Below, piece after piece: positions 35,200-47,599 of a DNA stretch of 64,000 bases. Position numbers and translations under genes: made by a program. Each line of letters opens with the position of its first letter. Position 1 is the first letter of the stretch. This DNA comes from Clostridium aciditolerans (GTDB taxonomy: Bacteria; Bacillota; Clostridia; Clostridiales; Clostridiaceae), in contig NZ_JAEEGB010000013.1 in assembly GCF_016316925.1 (NCBI RefSeq), forward strand, positions 1 through 64,000. Reading direction: 5' to 3'. The notes under the pieces are model-generated. The model was given only the letters and a program-made list of their open reading frames with translations, had not been told where the DNA came from and searched no databases.

Positions 35200-35344
35200 A
35201 TCATCTTCCTCCTTAATATATTGGTATTCTTTTTAAATCGTATTTAACAAAAAAGTAATTATTATGAAGCTACTTTAAATACCGACCATTCGGTATGTTC
35301 AAATAGTAACATTGTGATTTACTGTTGTCAAGGATATTATTTCT

Positions 35345-35553
35345 TGTTTGAAATACATTATGATACACGAAGACATTGCCGTAGCGGAAATCAGCAAAGA
35401 TGGCACCGCCGAGTTTTCTAATCTCAGAAGGTGTTTTCAACCAGCTCGACGTCTTCATATCAAAATTCCCAAGTTTTGCAGCTCGCGATATTGTTCTTCC
35501 GTTAGAAGTTCAATGCCCATGGCATCTGCCATATCAATAGCGCTATTTTCCGG
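35345..35553 (-). pseudogene. frameshifted C-terminal fragment of a DUF4256 protein
   Basis: Minus-strand codons give ENSAIDMADAMGIELLTEEQ then YRELQNL, shift by one base at a run of G, and continue NFDMKTSSWLKTPSEIRKLG then GAIFADFRYGNVFVYHN. This is the conserved end of the DUF4256 family. The first two thirds of the gene and its last residues are missing. Base composition is higher in GC than its surroundings. Confidence 0.7.
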
Positions 35554-35675
35554 ATAAAAAATATAATATTATGTAATCTTTGTATTGGTTTGATAAATAA
35601 GCAGTCAATTTACATAAAAACTATAAACTGACTGCAAAAAAACCTTAATTCACTTTTAAGTCTATATATTTCACT

Positions 35676-36833
35676 TTATTTTAGTTCTACACTATTTCTT
35701 AAATCTACCGTAAAAGCTTCACCTTTTTCCATTATAATATGACCCGAAGCATATGGTTCACCTTCTACAGTTAGATAGACTTTATTTACACCATAATATC
35801 TTCCAAGAGTATTAGTAATACTTTGCAAAATCATACTTTCATAATCATAGCCTGCATTCATTTCACTAACAAATTCCTTTGTAAAATCTACATAAACCAT
35901 ATTATCCTGGTTTAAATATAGACTTTTTATTTTTGCATTAGGGCTAAGAACTTTGTTTACATTCCCATTTGGTAAATCTTTATAAGCTGCTTCTATTTTT
36001 ATTCTTGTTATATCATTAGTTTTAAAATTTAGTTGCTTGTATACAAAATTAAGCTTACCATCATTTACATTAGGATAATAAAATTCTAATGATTTAGTAG
36101 CTAAAACATTATCCTCTATTTTGCTCAATGAGGATGAAATCTGACTAATATTCGATATAAAAACTGTTTTGACTAAACCAACATTTGGTGCATAATAGTC
36201 TAGAGTATAACCGTCCTTACTCTCTGTAGTAACCTCAATTGTTTTATATTTACTTAAAGGTGTGATTACTTCAACATCAATATTTGAGATACGTCGTTTT
36301 CTATTATCCGCTAGAGTCCAGGTAGTTCCTTTTATTATTGGCTCTTTTAACAAAATTTCTGGATTACTATTAAGACTTTGGGTTAAATTCTCTCTATAAT
36401 AACATCTATCTCTAGATAGTAGCATAGTCAAATTGTCATCTTTATTTTCTAGCACCTTAACCATTTCTGTACCACCGTTATTAATTCTTAGTTGAACACG
36501 ATTTTCAGTTAAATAATCTACTAAAACGTTGTAAGAAGCATACCCTTCTCCATTACCCTCATAAACATATTTTGTATTTTCTTTATAAGAAAAATACTCC
36601 TTAATAGTAGGTGGTGATTTAAGTGCGTTATAAATAGCATTCCAAGTGTTATCCCCCACGATTCCATCCACGACTAATCCTTTATCTTTTTGAAATAATC
36701 TAACAGCTGTTTCGGTTTTAGAGCCGAATATTCCATCTATTGGTCCTGGGTTATAGCCAATGTTAGTTAATGATTGTTGAAGGTACCTTACATTGTCACC
36801 TGTACTTCCCATTTTTAAAATAGATCGTACCAT
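35676..36833 (-). CDS. peptidoglycan-binding and GerMN-domain protein
   Basis: A 385-residue protein. Residues about 8-70 form a PG_binding_1 domain (GSTGDNVRYLQQSLTNIGYN, IDGIFGSKTETAVRLFQ). The C-terminal 120 residues resemble the GerMN domain of spore-germination and sporulation proteins (KIKSLYLNQDNMVYVDFTKE, ITNTLGRYYGVNKVYLTVEG). The middle (about 80-240) is a beta-rich region I do not recognise. There is no signal peptide, so it may act in the mother cell or be assembled on the spore. AGGAGGAAGAT precedes the ATG. Confidence 0.75.
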   Translation of the reverse strand: MVRSILKMGSTGDNVRYLQQSLTNIGYNPGPIDGIFGSKTETAVRLFQKDKGLVVDGIVGDNTWNAIYNALKSPPTIKEYFSYKENTKYVYEGNGEGYASYNVLVDYLTENRVQLRINNGGTEMVKVLENKDDNLTMLLSRDRCYYRENLTQSLNSNPEILLKEPIIKGTTWTLADNRKRRISNIDVEVITPLSKYKTIEVTTESKDGYTLDYYAPNVGLVKTVFISNISQISSSLSKIEDNVLATKSLEFYYPNVNDGKLNFVYKQLNFKTNDITRIKIEAAYKDLPNGNVNKVLSPNAKIKSLYLNQDNMVYVDFTKEFVSEMNAGYDYESMILQSITNTLGRYYGVNKVYLTVEGEPYASGHIIMEKGEAFTVDLRNSVELK

Positions 36834-37121
36834 TTTATCTTCCTCCTATTGTATAACTCATTTGTAGAAAATAATTAATGCTATTATAGTCAAGGCTACT
36901 TGGCAATTATGAAATCAAAAATATACTTGATATTTATATTAGTATAGTATGCATTTTACGGTAATTGGTGAAAGCTTGTCTATTTTATAAAATAAATATA
37001 CATCTCAGAATACTATTAACCTAAATTGCTTTTTCAGTCTGAGAAAGCGACCCTTATTGAGCCGCCTTCCTAGCTTTCATCTATTATTTTAATTTCTAAG
37101 GAGAAGGCAACATCTTCCCCA

Positions 37122-39835
<2,714 letters not shown>

Positions 39836-40036
39836 TTTTCTAGGTATAGGTGAAGCAATTCTCTATGAAGTAATATCTGTTCCTATAATACACACAATAA
39901 GCACAAATTATAAGCCTGTTATTTAAAAATTTCATATGATATAATAATAGTGGGAGAGTAGTTGATCTTTTGTAAGAATTAATTTTATCGTTAAAGCTTT
40001 AATGAACTCCTCGTCTAACCTGTGGTTTTCTTAAAT

Positions 40037-40067
40037 AAAAAAGAACCCTGATTTCTCAAGGTTCTAA
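40037..40067 (-). terminator. terminator of the radical SAM gene (copy 1)
   Basis: On the minus strand AGAACC pairs with GGTTCT, followed by TTTTTATTT. The 31-bp sequence recurs with one mismatch at 41399-41429, on the other side of the radical SAM gene. Confidence 0.8.
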
Positions 40068-40115
40068 AATTATTTTTTCTAGCTTTTCTAAGGAAAAACA
40101 AAATGACAAATCACC

Positions 40116-41240
40116 CTAAAACTCTATCACTTCTGGTTTATAGCCGTCAGGTAATTCTTCTTCACTTAAAAATTGGAAATTGTCATCATTCAGTATTGGG
40201 AAAAATATCTCGAATGGAATCCCAGAAAACTCACAGGCATAATTACTAGCTCCAAACCACTTGCCCTCTTTGCTACTCAAATTTAAATCTCTAGCAAATT
40301 TTGTATAGTTTGAGCAATCATGAACTGCTAAATCCCAGTTTTCTTCATCAGCTATTTTCATGAATTTCAGAGTTAATTCCCTACTCCAAATCGGAGATAT
40401 ATAGCCCTGTCTCGAAATATACATGTTTTCCCCATAATAATTGTCTATGTTATTCTCATTTAAATGTAATTCAGCACAATTGATAAAATCGAGTTTTGTC
40501 TCGAAAATTGCTTGCTTTTTCTTAGAAAAAGCTTCAAAAAACTCAGGAGTCATTGGAGTTTCAATACCTACATTTTTAATATATTTTTTCGCTATTCCAA
40601 TATTTTTAATAACTTTGTCTGAACAGTTAGAAGCACCTAGGTTGAAACGTATCTCATTAAGACCGGCTTCACCTAATGCTTTCAATGTCTCTTCCGTAGC
40701 TAAAATGCCATTTGTATATAGATGTTGATAAATTTGAGCATCACTAAATTTCTTTATTACCGAATAGTACTTTTCAATTTCCATGAATGGCTCTAAATAA
40801 ACGTAGGCAACACCAGTGGGTTTCTTGTGGATGGAAAGAAGTAAATCAATATCCTTCTCATAAAACTTTGTGCCTCCAATTTCCCACATACCTTCGCCAA
40901 CTGGTGGGATATCTTCTAGATGTCCATAATTATAACAGAACTTACACTCTATGTTACATTTGTTCGTTTTCCTAATTGCACCCAAACCAGTGCCCAACAG
41001 ACAAGAGCGACATCCTTTTGAGAATTTACTTTCATTTCCCACAAAAAAAGTTCTATTCTCTAAAGTTTTCAAACCTCTAATTTTCGACATTAATGTATCA
41101 TTTCTATGTTCGATCGCTGCCTCAATTTGTGCAAAGGTAGAGTAAATGATTTCTTCATGTTTTGGACTAATTTCCTCATCTTCAGGCATTTGCGAAAAAA
41201 AATCAAACCATATCAACGCATCTTTCTTTGAAATTTTCAT
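40116..41240 (-). CDS. radical SAM protein of unknown function
   Basis: A 374-residue protein with a CNIECKFCYNYG motif (CX3CX2C, about residues 98-109) binding the SAM [4Fe-4S] cluster, and further Cys earlier (KGCRSCLLGTG, about 76). The later part has LYTNGILATEETLKALGEAG and EIRFNLGAS, typical of the radical SAM barrel. It is likely to act on a peptide, RNA or small molecule, but no substrate is evident. AGGAGGATACATT precedes the ATG. It sits alone between two near-identical terminators. Confidence 0.82.
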   Translation of the reverse strand: MKISKKDALIWFDFFSQMPEDEEISPKHEEIIYSTFAQIEAAIEHRNDTLMSKIRGLKTLENRTFFVGNESKFSKGCRSCLLGTGLGAIRKTNKCNIECKFCYNYGHLEDIPPVGEGMWEIGGTKFYEKDIDLLLSIHKKPTGVAYVYLEPFMEIEKYYSVIKKFSDAQIYQHLYTNGILATEETLKALGEAGLNEIRFNLGASNCSDKVIKNIGIAKKYIKNVGIETPMTPEFFEAFSKKKQAIFETKLDFINCAELHLNENNIDNYYGENMYISRQGYISPIWSRELTLKFMKIADEENWDLAVHDCSNYTKFARDLNLSSKEGKWFGASNYACEFSGIPFEIFFPILNDDNFQFLSEEELPDGYKPEVIEF

Positions 41241-41398
41241 AATGTATCCTCCTCTAATTAGCCTTCCTAAAGATTCAATTCAAATCTTTTTGCTATGTTT
41301 TTTCACATATTCTTCTTCAAAAGACATACTTGCTCCACTATTATATCACTTTCATTGTTTCCTTACTATGTCTTTGAGAACATATAACTTTTTGCATT

Positions 41399-41429
41399 AA
41401 AAAAGAACCCTAATTTCTCAAGGTTCTAA
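41399..41429 (-). terminator. terminator-like hairpin (copy 2)
   Basis: Same 31-bp hairpin as 40037-40067 with one change in the loop, followed by TTTTTTAATGC on the minus strand. No minus-strand gene ends just before it, which is odd. The remaining 41241-41683 gap contains the promoters of the radical SAM and AIM24 genes and shows nothing else. Confidence 0.75.
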
Positions 41430-41683
41430 CTGTGTTTTCTTTGCAGCTTTACCACTGTATTTCTTGAAGACCTGGATACTGATTATGTAATTACAATTTA
41501 TTTTTCTAGTAAATACACACTATCTGGAGTAATTTGATAACTATCTTACCAACATTTTATGTCTAATGGTATAATATACGTAATGAAAAGCATGCCTATT
41601 AAAACAAATAAAATCACTTCTGTCTCTATCATATAAAATACATGTAAACTAGTAATAATTTATTAAGAGGGGGAAAAGTTAAA

Positions 41684-42439
41684 ATGGTAATATGTAAAAA
41701 TCTCTATGAAAATAAAAATATAGAAATAGTAGAAGCTAAAGGCGATGTTAAAGTTCTTGAATATAAGAAAGATTTAAGTGTAGATGCTACAAATGCAATG
41801 GCTGCATACTTTGCTTCAGAAATGAACGTTAGAAAAAAACAGGTTTTGATTGAACTAAAAGGTAATGCTTATACAATTAGTGCTGGAGCAATGCAGTGGA
41901 CTTCAGGAGCTGTTAATATGGCAGCAGATGTTAAAGGACTTGGTGATTTATTTGGTAAAGCTTTATCTTCTAAGGTAACAAAAGAATCTACAATAAAGCC
42001 AAAATATCAAGGAACTGGTTTATTAATGTTAGAACCTACATATAGACACATTTTACTTGAGGAGGTTTCAGAATGGGGTGGAATTGTACTAGATGATGGA
42101 CTTTTTCTTGCCTGTGAATCAAAAGTCCAACAAAAAGTAGTAGCTAGAACTAATCTTTCTTCAGCAGTACTGGGAAAAGAAGGTTTATTCAACTTATGTC
42201 TTAAAGGTGCAGGAATTGCTGTTCTAGAGAGCCCTGTTCCAAGAGATGAACTCATAGAATTTGTACTTGAAAATGATGAAGTTAGAATTGATGGAAACTA
42301 TGCTATTGCATGGTCTGATTCACTAGATTTTAGAGTTGAAAAATCCAGCAAAAGCCTAATTGGTTCTGCGGTTTCAGGCGAAGGGTTAGTTAATGTGTAT
42401 CGTGGAACAGGAAGAATACTTATGGCACCTATTGAATAA
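41684..42439 (+). CDS. AIM24/TIGR00266-family protein
   Basis: A 251-residue beta-rich protein of the AIM24 family. Family-like stretches are KKQVLIELKGNAYTISAGAM (about 46-65), LLMLEPTYRHILL and the end GLVNVYRGTGRILMAPIE. No signal peptide. AGAGGGGG precedes the start. The family is widespread but its function in bacteria is unknown. Single gene transcribed toward the AAA ATPase gene. Confidence 0.8.
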   Translation: MVICKNLYENKNIEIVEAKGDVKVLEYKKDLSVDATNAMAAYFASEMNVRKKQVLIELKGNAYTISAGAMQWTSGAVNMAADVKGLGDLFGKALSSKVTKESTIKPKYQGTGLLMLEPTYRHILLEEVSEWGGIVLDDGLFLACESKVQQKVVARTNLSSAVLGKEGLFNLCLKGAGIAVLESPVPRDELIEFVLENDEVRIDGNYAIAWSDSLDFRVEKSSKSLIGSAVSGEGLVNVYRGTGRILMAPIE

Positions 42440-42543
42440 GCTATATATGTAGTTTCCCTAGATGCAAAGATATTAGTTAACAAGGATACTAATTATCTTC
42501 CGTATCTAGGGATATGACATTCTTGCATCTACTCTTAACAACA

Positions 42544-43401
42544 TCAAAATTCATTTTCATATCTTTTGAAAAATTCATAATATGTACGAACATTTTCTAA
42601 TTCTGTCCACTTCTTCACATCAACTGGATTTTCATCAAGATCATATATTTTTGCTCCACGAATGGAAAGCAAAAATGGAGAATGTGTTGATATAATAAAC
42701 TGACAGCCTAAAAATCGTGCTGAGTCCTCAATAAATCTCACTAATTCCACCTGACGTTTTGGAGAAAGACTATTTTCAGGCTCATCCAATATATATAATC
42801 CATTTTCACCTATCTTTTCAATAAAGTATCGGAAAGCACTTTCCCCATTTGAATATTCTCTTACATTATCCATCAATTTATTTCTCACAAACCGTGACTG
42901 GGTTTTACTTCTAGCCATATTTACTTTTTTTAACTGCTCATAATCTGCTATAGATTTCATTTGGAAATGAGAATATTTCGCATCCAAATACTCTTCAAAA
43001 AGTTTTTCCCGTTTTTGGTCAATTCCTTCATTAAGATTGCGAATATTCAACATATAATCAAATACATCATCACTTGTTATAATTCTACTATTTTCAGGAA
43101 TGTCATCATCTTCAAGCTGCATATCACACATATTGACATAGTCTGAATAGAAATTAGATTTGTTATAGATAGAATCTCTACTTATTCCTGTTTTTTCTGC
43201 TATCACATTTAATGCCGTTGATTTTCCTGAACCGTTTCCACCATATAAAATCGTAATTGGCGCAAAATCAATTCTTTCAAAACCATGTCTTGATAATATT
43301 TTAAATGGATAAAAGGAGTCATAGCACGTTCTTTTTTCCTCTATTAAAAAGTCAAACTCCATATCGTCATTTGGAAATGTAAAGACATTTAAATAAACCA
43401 T
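42544..43401 (-). CDS. AAA-type ATPase (OLD/RecF-like ABC ATPase)
   Basis: A 285-residue ATPase. Walker A is YGGNGSGKSTALNVI near residue 58; the signature-like NGESAFRYF is near 180; Walker B with switch is LYILDEPENSLSPKRQVELV (about 197-216), followed by IISTHSPFLLSIRGAKIYDL. The type is AAA_21-like, as found in RecF/OLD-related proteins and some defence systems. I chose the ATG at 43401, six bases after AAGGAAG. It stands alone, without a nuclease partner. Confidence 0.82.
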   Translation of the reverse strand: MVYLNVFTFPNDDMEFDFLIEEKRTCYDSFYPFKILSRHGFERIDFAPITILYGGNGSGKSTALNVIAEKTGISRDSIYNKSNFYSDYVNMCDMQLEDDDIPENSRIITSDDVFDYMLNIRNLNEGIDQKREKLFEEYLDAKYSHFQMKSIADYEQLKKVNMARSKTQSRFVRNKLMDNVREYSNGESAFRYFIEKIGENGLYILDEPENSLSPKRQVELVRFIEDSARFLGCQFIISTHSPFLLSIRGAKIYDLDENPVDVKKWTELENVRTYYEFFKRYENEF

Positions 43402-43605
43402 TATCATCTTCCTTATCATATTTAACTTTACCTATATACCTTGCTGTACTAGAGACTATTAACGTTATGCTTAATGTTATCTGAAACATCATAAACAATC
43501 AATTTTTATATCTATTAGTATATATTTGCCAAGATAATTATAATATGTAAGGTCAATATCTGTAAATGCCATAATACCAAAACTTCTATTTACATTATCT
43601 AACTG

Positions 43606-43690
43606 CACAAACATCTTTAGTCTTGCATAAAAGTTCACCCATCTTAACCCAAAAGTCCCTCAAACCTAAAGTCTGAGGGACATACAACAC
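43606..43690. repeat. 85-bp dispersed repeat S, copy 1
   Basis: This 85-bp stretch is almost identical to 57227-57311. It contains a hairpin with arms GTCCCTCA/TGAGGGAC, which is conserved while its loop varies. A minus-strand frame through it is not convincing as a gene. The remaining 43420-43605 and 43691-43901 sequence contains GC-richer segments (GGTATCCCCTTGGCGGGAAG) that look like further remnant DNA, but nothing I can name. Confidence 0.7.
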
Positions 43691-43901
43691 ACTCCACATG
43701 CCTTGAGTGGTCAAAAAAGATGTCGTACCCCTCTGGTATCCCCTTGGCGGGAAGGTATGTTTCAGAAACAGCCGTCGGTATAGAGCTTTTTTTGTCGATT
43801 TGTCACCTGATTTTTCTTTACAATTTACTTGAATTGTAAGCAATAAAACCTCCAAAAGCGTGTTGTGGTTTAAGAGAGCTTTAAGTTTTTTAAGCTTTGT
43901 T

Positions 43902-44849
43902 TTATTTGGATAAGGTAAACTGGTCTATGGTTTTTCCTTCATAAGAAATGGCATGAACCATAATAAGATTATCCTCAACGTCTACAACTACAAAGTGGTA
44001 TTCAGGAATCGGAGGGACAATAACCCCTTTTTTACTGGAATATGCGTCTCTTAACGGTGCTCCTCCTCCGCCGGTTACAACTTGATAAATTCCTCTGTTA
44101 TATTGATATCTTCTGGTACTAAAAGAACTATCAATTAGACGTCGGGAATAGTTGTGCTCATGCCCTGGAAAAACTATATCAATATAATTGTCGTCCACCA
44201 CCTTCCAGAAGCGATCTCTTTCTTCAGGATAACGATCAAGGGAAGAGCCAATATGGGCACCGGTAGGATAAGCTGGGCCATGAACAAAAACAAATTTGTG
44301 TTTTCCAGGGTCTTTAGATACATCGTAAAACCATTCCAGTTGTCTTCCTGTAATTCGAAAACTTTCTTGGTAATGGTACGAATTGAGAAGAATTAACCTG
44401 ATGGGACCCAAATCTACATAATACACTGTTCTATTGTAATTAAGTAATTGTCCATCCGGGGTGTATTCTGAAAACACTTCAGCAAATACTTTTTCCCTTT
44501 CAAGATTCACAGGGACACTTCCCACTTCATGGTTTCCTATTGTGGGGAGAAACATTTCTATTGGAAAATATGAAGTAAAGACACTCTTGAATTTTTCTAA
44601 TTGAGACCTTAATATTTCCGGCCTTCGGCTGCCTGAGACTAGATCCCCCGGGTAAACAATGTATTCTGGCAATGGGTCCAGTTTTAAAATTTGTTTCAAT
44701 AGGCCTCTTAAAATTCTTTCGTTAATACCATTATCCCTTCCCCGTGAGTCAGCCATAACAACAAAACGATAGCGTTTTTTCCGGAAATCTGTATTATTGC
44801 TGCTTGACCCAGTAGGAAAATGCTTTGTGGGATAAGCACGTAATTCCAT
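43902..44849 (-). CDS. calcineurin-like metallophosphoesterase
   Basis: A 315-residue phosphoesterase with metal-site blocks FVVMADSRGRDNG (about 32), YPGDLVSG (about 67), TIGNHEVGS (about 106), FVHGPAYPTG (about 195) and FPGHEHNYSRR (about 235). The pattern resembles purple-acid-phosphatase-like enzymes. No signal peptide, so cytoplasmic. AGGAGG lies before the ATG. Single gene; substrate unknown. It differs from the phosphoesterase at 10832-11827, being shorter and with Asp-Ser in the first block. Confidence 0.8.
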   Translation of the reverse strand: MELRAYPTKHFPTGSSSNNTDFRKKRYRFVVMADSRGRDNGINERILRGLLKQILKLDPLPEYIVYPGDLVSGSRRPEILRSQLEKFKSVFTSYFPIEMFLPTIGNHEVGSVPVNLEREKVFAEVFSEYTPDGQLLNYNRTVYYVDLGPIRLILLNSYHYQESFRITGRQLEWFYDVSKDPGKHKFVFVHGPAYPTGAHIGSSLDRYPEERDRFWKVVDDNYIDIVFPGHEHNYSRRLIDSSFSTRRYQYNRGIYQVVTGGGGAPLRDAYSSKKGVIVPPIPEYHFVVVDVEDNLIMVHAISYEGKTIDQFTLSK

Positions 44850-45075
44850 AATAATCCTCCTAGATATTTTTTACATATAATATACAATATTCTTTGGGGG
44901 TGCTTATGGTTCTTAATGGCCAATCTTTTATTGATGGTTTTATAAATAAAAATAGCCCTAAAATTAAGGGGACGGGTCTAATGCTTGGCAAGCACCTCGT
45001 GTCCATGGAGGCACGCTGAGGGATAGCGATGGAGAATTGATAAACGTTTCATTAAGATGTTGAGAAAAATTAAGC
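44850..45075. other. gap with short palindromic segments
   Basis: Contains short inverted repeats such as GCTTGGCAAGC (44984-44994) and CCTC...GAGG next to it, in sequence richer in GC than its neighbours. No gene seen. It may be a remnant of a mobile element or a terminator region for the PEP-synthase-like gene. Confidence 0.4.
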
Positions 45076-47406
45076 TTAACTTATTTTCTTAACAACACCA
45101 GTACTGCCGTTAACAATTATAAAATCGCCTGTTTTAAGTTCCGTCGTTGCAATTCCACATCCTACAACTGCTGGAATACCCAGCTCACGTGCCACAATAG
45201 CGGCATGGGATAATGGTGCCCCAAGATCCGTAATAATCGCAGCTGCTTTAGGGAACAAAGGTGTCCAGCCAATGTTTGTCATAGTTGTTACAAGGATTTC
45301 TCCCTTTTGAAAATCTTCTGCTTCCTCAAAGCTGTGCAAAATACGAACTCTTCCTTCAACTGTGCCTGGGGCACCTGCAAAACCTTTAATTACATTTTCA
45401 TCCTTTACTGGTGTCGCAGCATTAGGATCATAATAGTCCTGTCTTCTATCCTTGGAATTGACCCATTCCTTTGGATTAAACCTGCCTCTAATTAACTGTG
45501 GAAAAACTGGCAGCTTTTGATATTCTTCAAAATTTTTGCGCCTTATTGGCAGCTTAACAAGCATTTCAGTGTCTCCCTGCAGGAATTTTGGAACTTCAAA
45601 GCAGTACATCATAAATATATCCTCGCCAATTCCTGTAACTGACCCGATTTTCAAAAGCAAATGCCTCATGACTCTAAATACCTTAACAAACTCATTTCTC
45701 AATGATTCACGGGTATGTGCATCCTTAGAGACCTTTTCAAGCTTTTTCTCAAGCCACTCCTGCTTACCAGGGAATTTTTGCAGAAAAAGCTCTTTGCCCT
45801 TCACAAATTCACTTTGCTGCTTTTTCATTAGCTCCGTGGCACTTAAGTTTGCATTCTTAAATTCTTTAATTTGCTTTTCAATAAAAGAAGGAGCATCTGC
45901 AGGATATTCATAATAAACCTCAAACTCATGAGGACTTCTATGGCCGTAAAGCTCCAGATATTTTTCAGGAGTTAAGCTGCCACTCATAACTTGCTCTATT
46001 GCCAGCAGCGGCTTCATGCTTACAAGGCTTTGTTCACCGCTGAAATTAGAACATAACAGATTAGCCAATTCTTCTCCTGCCATCTTAGCAAGCTTTTTTC
46101 TGAGGGTTGCGAGTGTAGCACTTCCTGCTCCGCCAAACCATATACTCCATAATGCAGATAAAAAAGGTCTTACATCAGATGTCCAGAGCCTTAATAACTC
46201 CTCCCTGGTGTTTGCAGCTTCTATCCTTTCAAGAGTTTCCACATACCACACAGGTGTATTCTCCAAGTAGTAAGCCTTTTGTTTTTTTGAATCCCGCATC
46301 CTTTTTATACTTTTTTTGGATCTCTGAAACATCTCCTTGATTAAATAAGCCGTTCCAAAGGGATAAATAGGCACTTCAATGTTCTCAGGAATATTGCCAA
46401 ACACGTCACTTATAAGCTCCTTAGCCTTTTCTACATTATATCCAAGTACTCTTAATGAAGAAATCATAACACTGATATTTGAATAGGTTCTGCCACAAAT
46501 ATTACCAAACATGAAATACCCTGGCACCTTCTGACACTCCAAATCCATCTCATGCAGCAAGCTCCAAGTAAACGGACTCATTACATCGGGTACAGCCTCT
46601 CCTACATTATTACTGCTCCATAATGCATCTGTATCAAGACTTTGATTTATCTCATAGGTATCATAATCAATGGTTTGAAGAGTTGTAATTGGGCGTGCCT
46701 GCACTATATAAAGCTTTCCAACATCCACAACCCATTCAATATCAAGCATGCAGCCAAAAATCTCCTCTGCTTTCAATGCTGCTTTATACAAAGCCTTTGC
46801 ATAGGATGCCAAGTCCTTATCACCATTATACTTTCCACCAATTCTTGAAATGGTAAAAGGATAAGCGTTTTTCTCCCCTGAAACAAGCTGCTCCCCTGCA
46901 CCAAAAACAAAGTTTCCTACCATATTTACATGACTTCCGGTAATTGGGTCTGCAGAAAAAAACACCCCTGCCATCTTTGCATTTATCATGCTTTGAACTA
47001 CAACTGCAATTTTGTGTTCATCATCAATACCATGAATCTTGCTATATTCGCTCACACGTTCTGACTTTGCAGAAGCTGCAACCTTTTCTATTGCAGAAAA
47101 CACATCAACTCTTGCCACATCCAGTACCGATTCAAACTCCCCTGCAAATGAGGTTTTTGCACTGTCCTCTGAAAGAGCAGAGGAACGTACTGCAAAAGTG
47201 CCCTCAGGCAGCATTTCAAGACACTTTTCAATGTCTAAGTGTGCCTCTTTCTTCAATTCATTATTTTCGAAAGCCTCAGCCAAAATAACAAATCCATTCG
47301 GTACAGCAATTCCTGCATTGTACATTCTACAAAGGGAGCTTCCCTTTCCCCCTGCATAGCCAAGAGCTTCATTAGTAATGCCACTAAAATTATAAGCAAA
47401 TTTCAT
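45076..47406 (-). CDS. PEP/pyruvate-binding phosphotransferase, Rph paralogue
   Basis: A 776-residue protein with the PEP-synthase layout: ATP-binding region (GYAGGKGSSLCRMYNAGIAV near 17, FAVRSSALSEDSAKTSFAGE near 72), IEWVVDVGKLYIVQARPITT near 225, and a C-terminal His domain (TDLGAPLSHAAIVARELGIP with His near 730). The centre differs strongly from the rph product and it is about 95 residues shorter, so it may phosphorylate a different small molecule. It follows a TetR gene, with two tandem hairpin units between the two genes. Confidence 0.8.
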   Translation of the reverse strand: MKFAYNFSGITNEALGYAGGKGSSLCRMYNAGIAVPNGFVILAEAFENNELKKEAHLDIEKCLEMLPEGTFAVRSSALSEDSAKTSFAGEFESVLDVARVDVFSAIEKVAASAKSERVSEYSKIHGIDDEHKIAVVVQSMINAKMAGVFFSADPITGSHVNMVGNFVFGAGEQLVSGEKNAYPFTISRIGGKYNGDKDLASYAKALYKAALKAEEIFGCMLDIEWVVDVGKLYIVQARPITTLQTIDYDTYEINQSLDTDALWSSNNVGEAVPDVMSPFTWSLLHEMDLECQKVPGYFMFGNICGRTYSNISVMISSLRVLGYNVEKAKELISDVFGNIPENIEVPIYPFGTAYLIKEMFQRSKKSIKRMRDSKKQKAYYLENTPVWYVETLERIEAANTREELLRLWTSDVRPFLSALWSIWFGGAGSATLATLRKKLAKMAGEELANLLCSNFSGEQSLVSMKPLLAIEQVMSGSLTPEKYLELYGHRSPHEFEVYYEYPADAPSFIEKQIKEFKNANLSATELMKKQQSEFVKGKELFLQKFPGKQEWLEKKLEKVSKDAHTRESLRNEFVKVFRVMRHLLLKIGSVTGIGEDIFMMYCFEVPKFLQGDTEMLVKLPIRRKNFEEYQKLPVFPQLIRGRFNPKEWVNSKDRRQDYYDPNAATPVKDENVIKGFAGAPGTVEGRVRILHSFEEAEDFQKGEILVTTMTNIGWTPLFPKAAAIITDLGAPLSHAAIVARELGIPAVVGCGIATTELKTGDFIIVNGSTGVVKKIS

Positions 47407-47438
47407 ACTATTATTCCTCCTTCATTGCATTCGTCGGA

Positions 47439-47599
47439 AACACGGGGCAACCTACCGCGCCAGTTCTCACTGGCTAGGTTGCCCGTTAAAGCCCATTTAG
47501 GGCTTTAACCTCCTTCATTACATTCGTCAGAACACGGGCAACCTAACATGTCAGTCCCACTGGCTAGGTTGCCCGTTAAAGTCCATTTAGATCTTTGAC
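47439..47599 (-). promoter_or_regulatory. tandem hairpin units (family B) between tetR and the Rph-like gene
   Basis: Two units of about 80 bp. Each has a hairpin with arms GTTAAAGCCC/GGGCTTTAAC (47485-47509) or a decayed version (47575-47599), then a long hairpin with arms GGGCAACCTA/TAGGTTGCCC around an inner CAGT...ACTG stem, then TTCYGACGAATG and AATGAAGGAGG. The second unit provides the ribosome binding site of the gene at 47406. The arrangement matches the rph leader at 39745-39835. Confidence 0.65.

Noticed and set aside
35270-35458. 62-residue minus-strand frame as a real small gene
   Set aside because: Its sequence is the frameshifted tail of a DUF4256 protein, with the upstream part in another frame; it is a pseudogene.
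43595-43855. 86-residue minus-strand reading frame
   Set aside because: It runs through repeat S and has no homologue I recognise; part of the frame is a hairpin, so it is better explained as a repeat.
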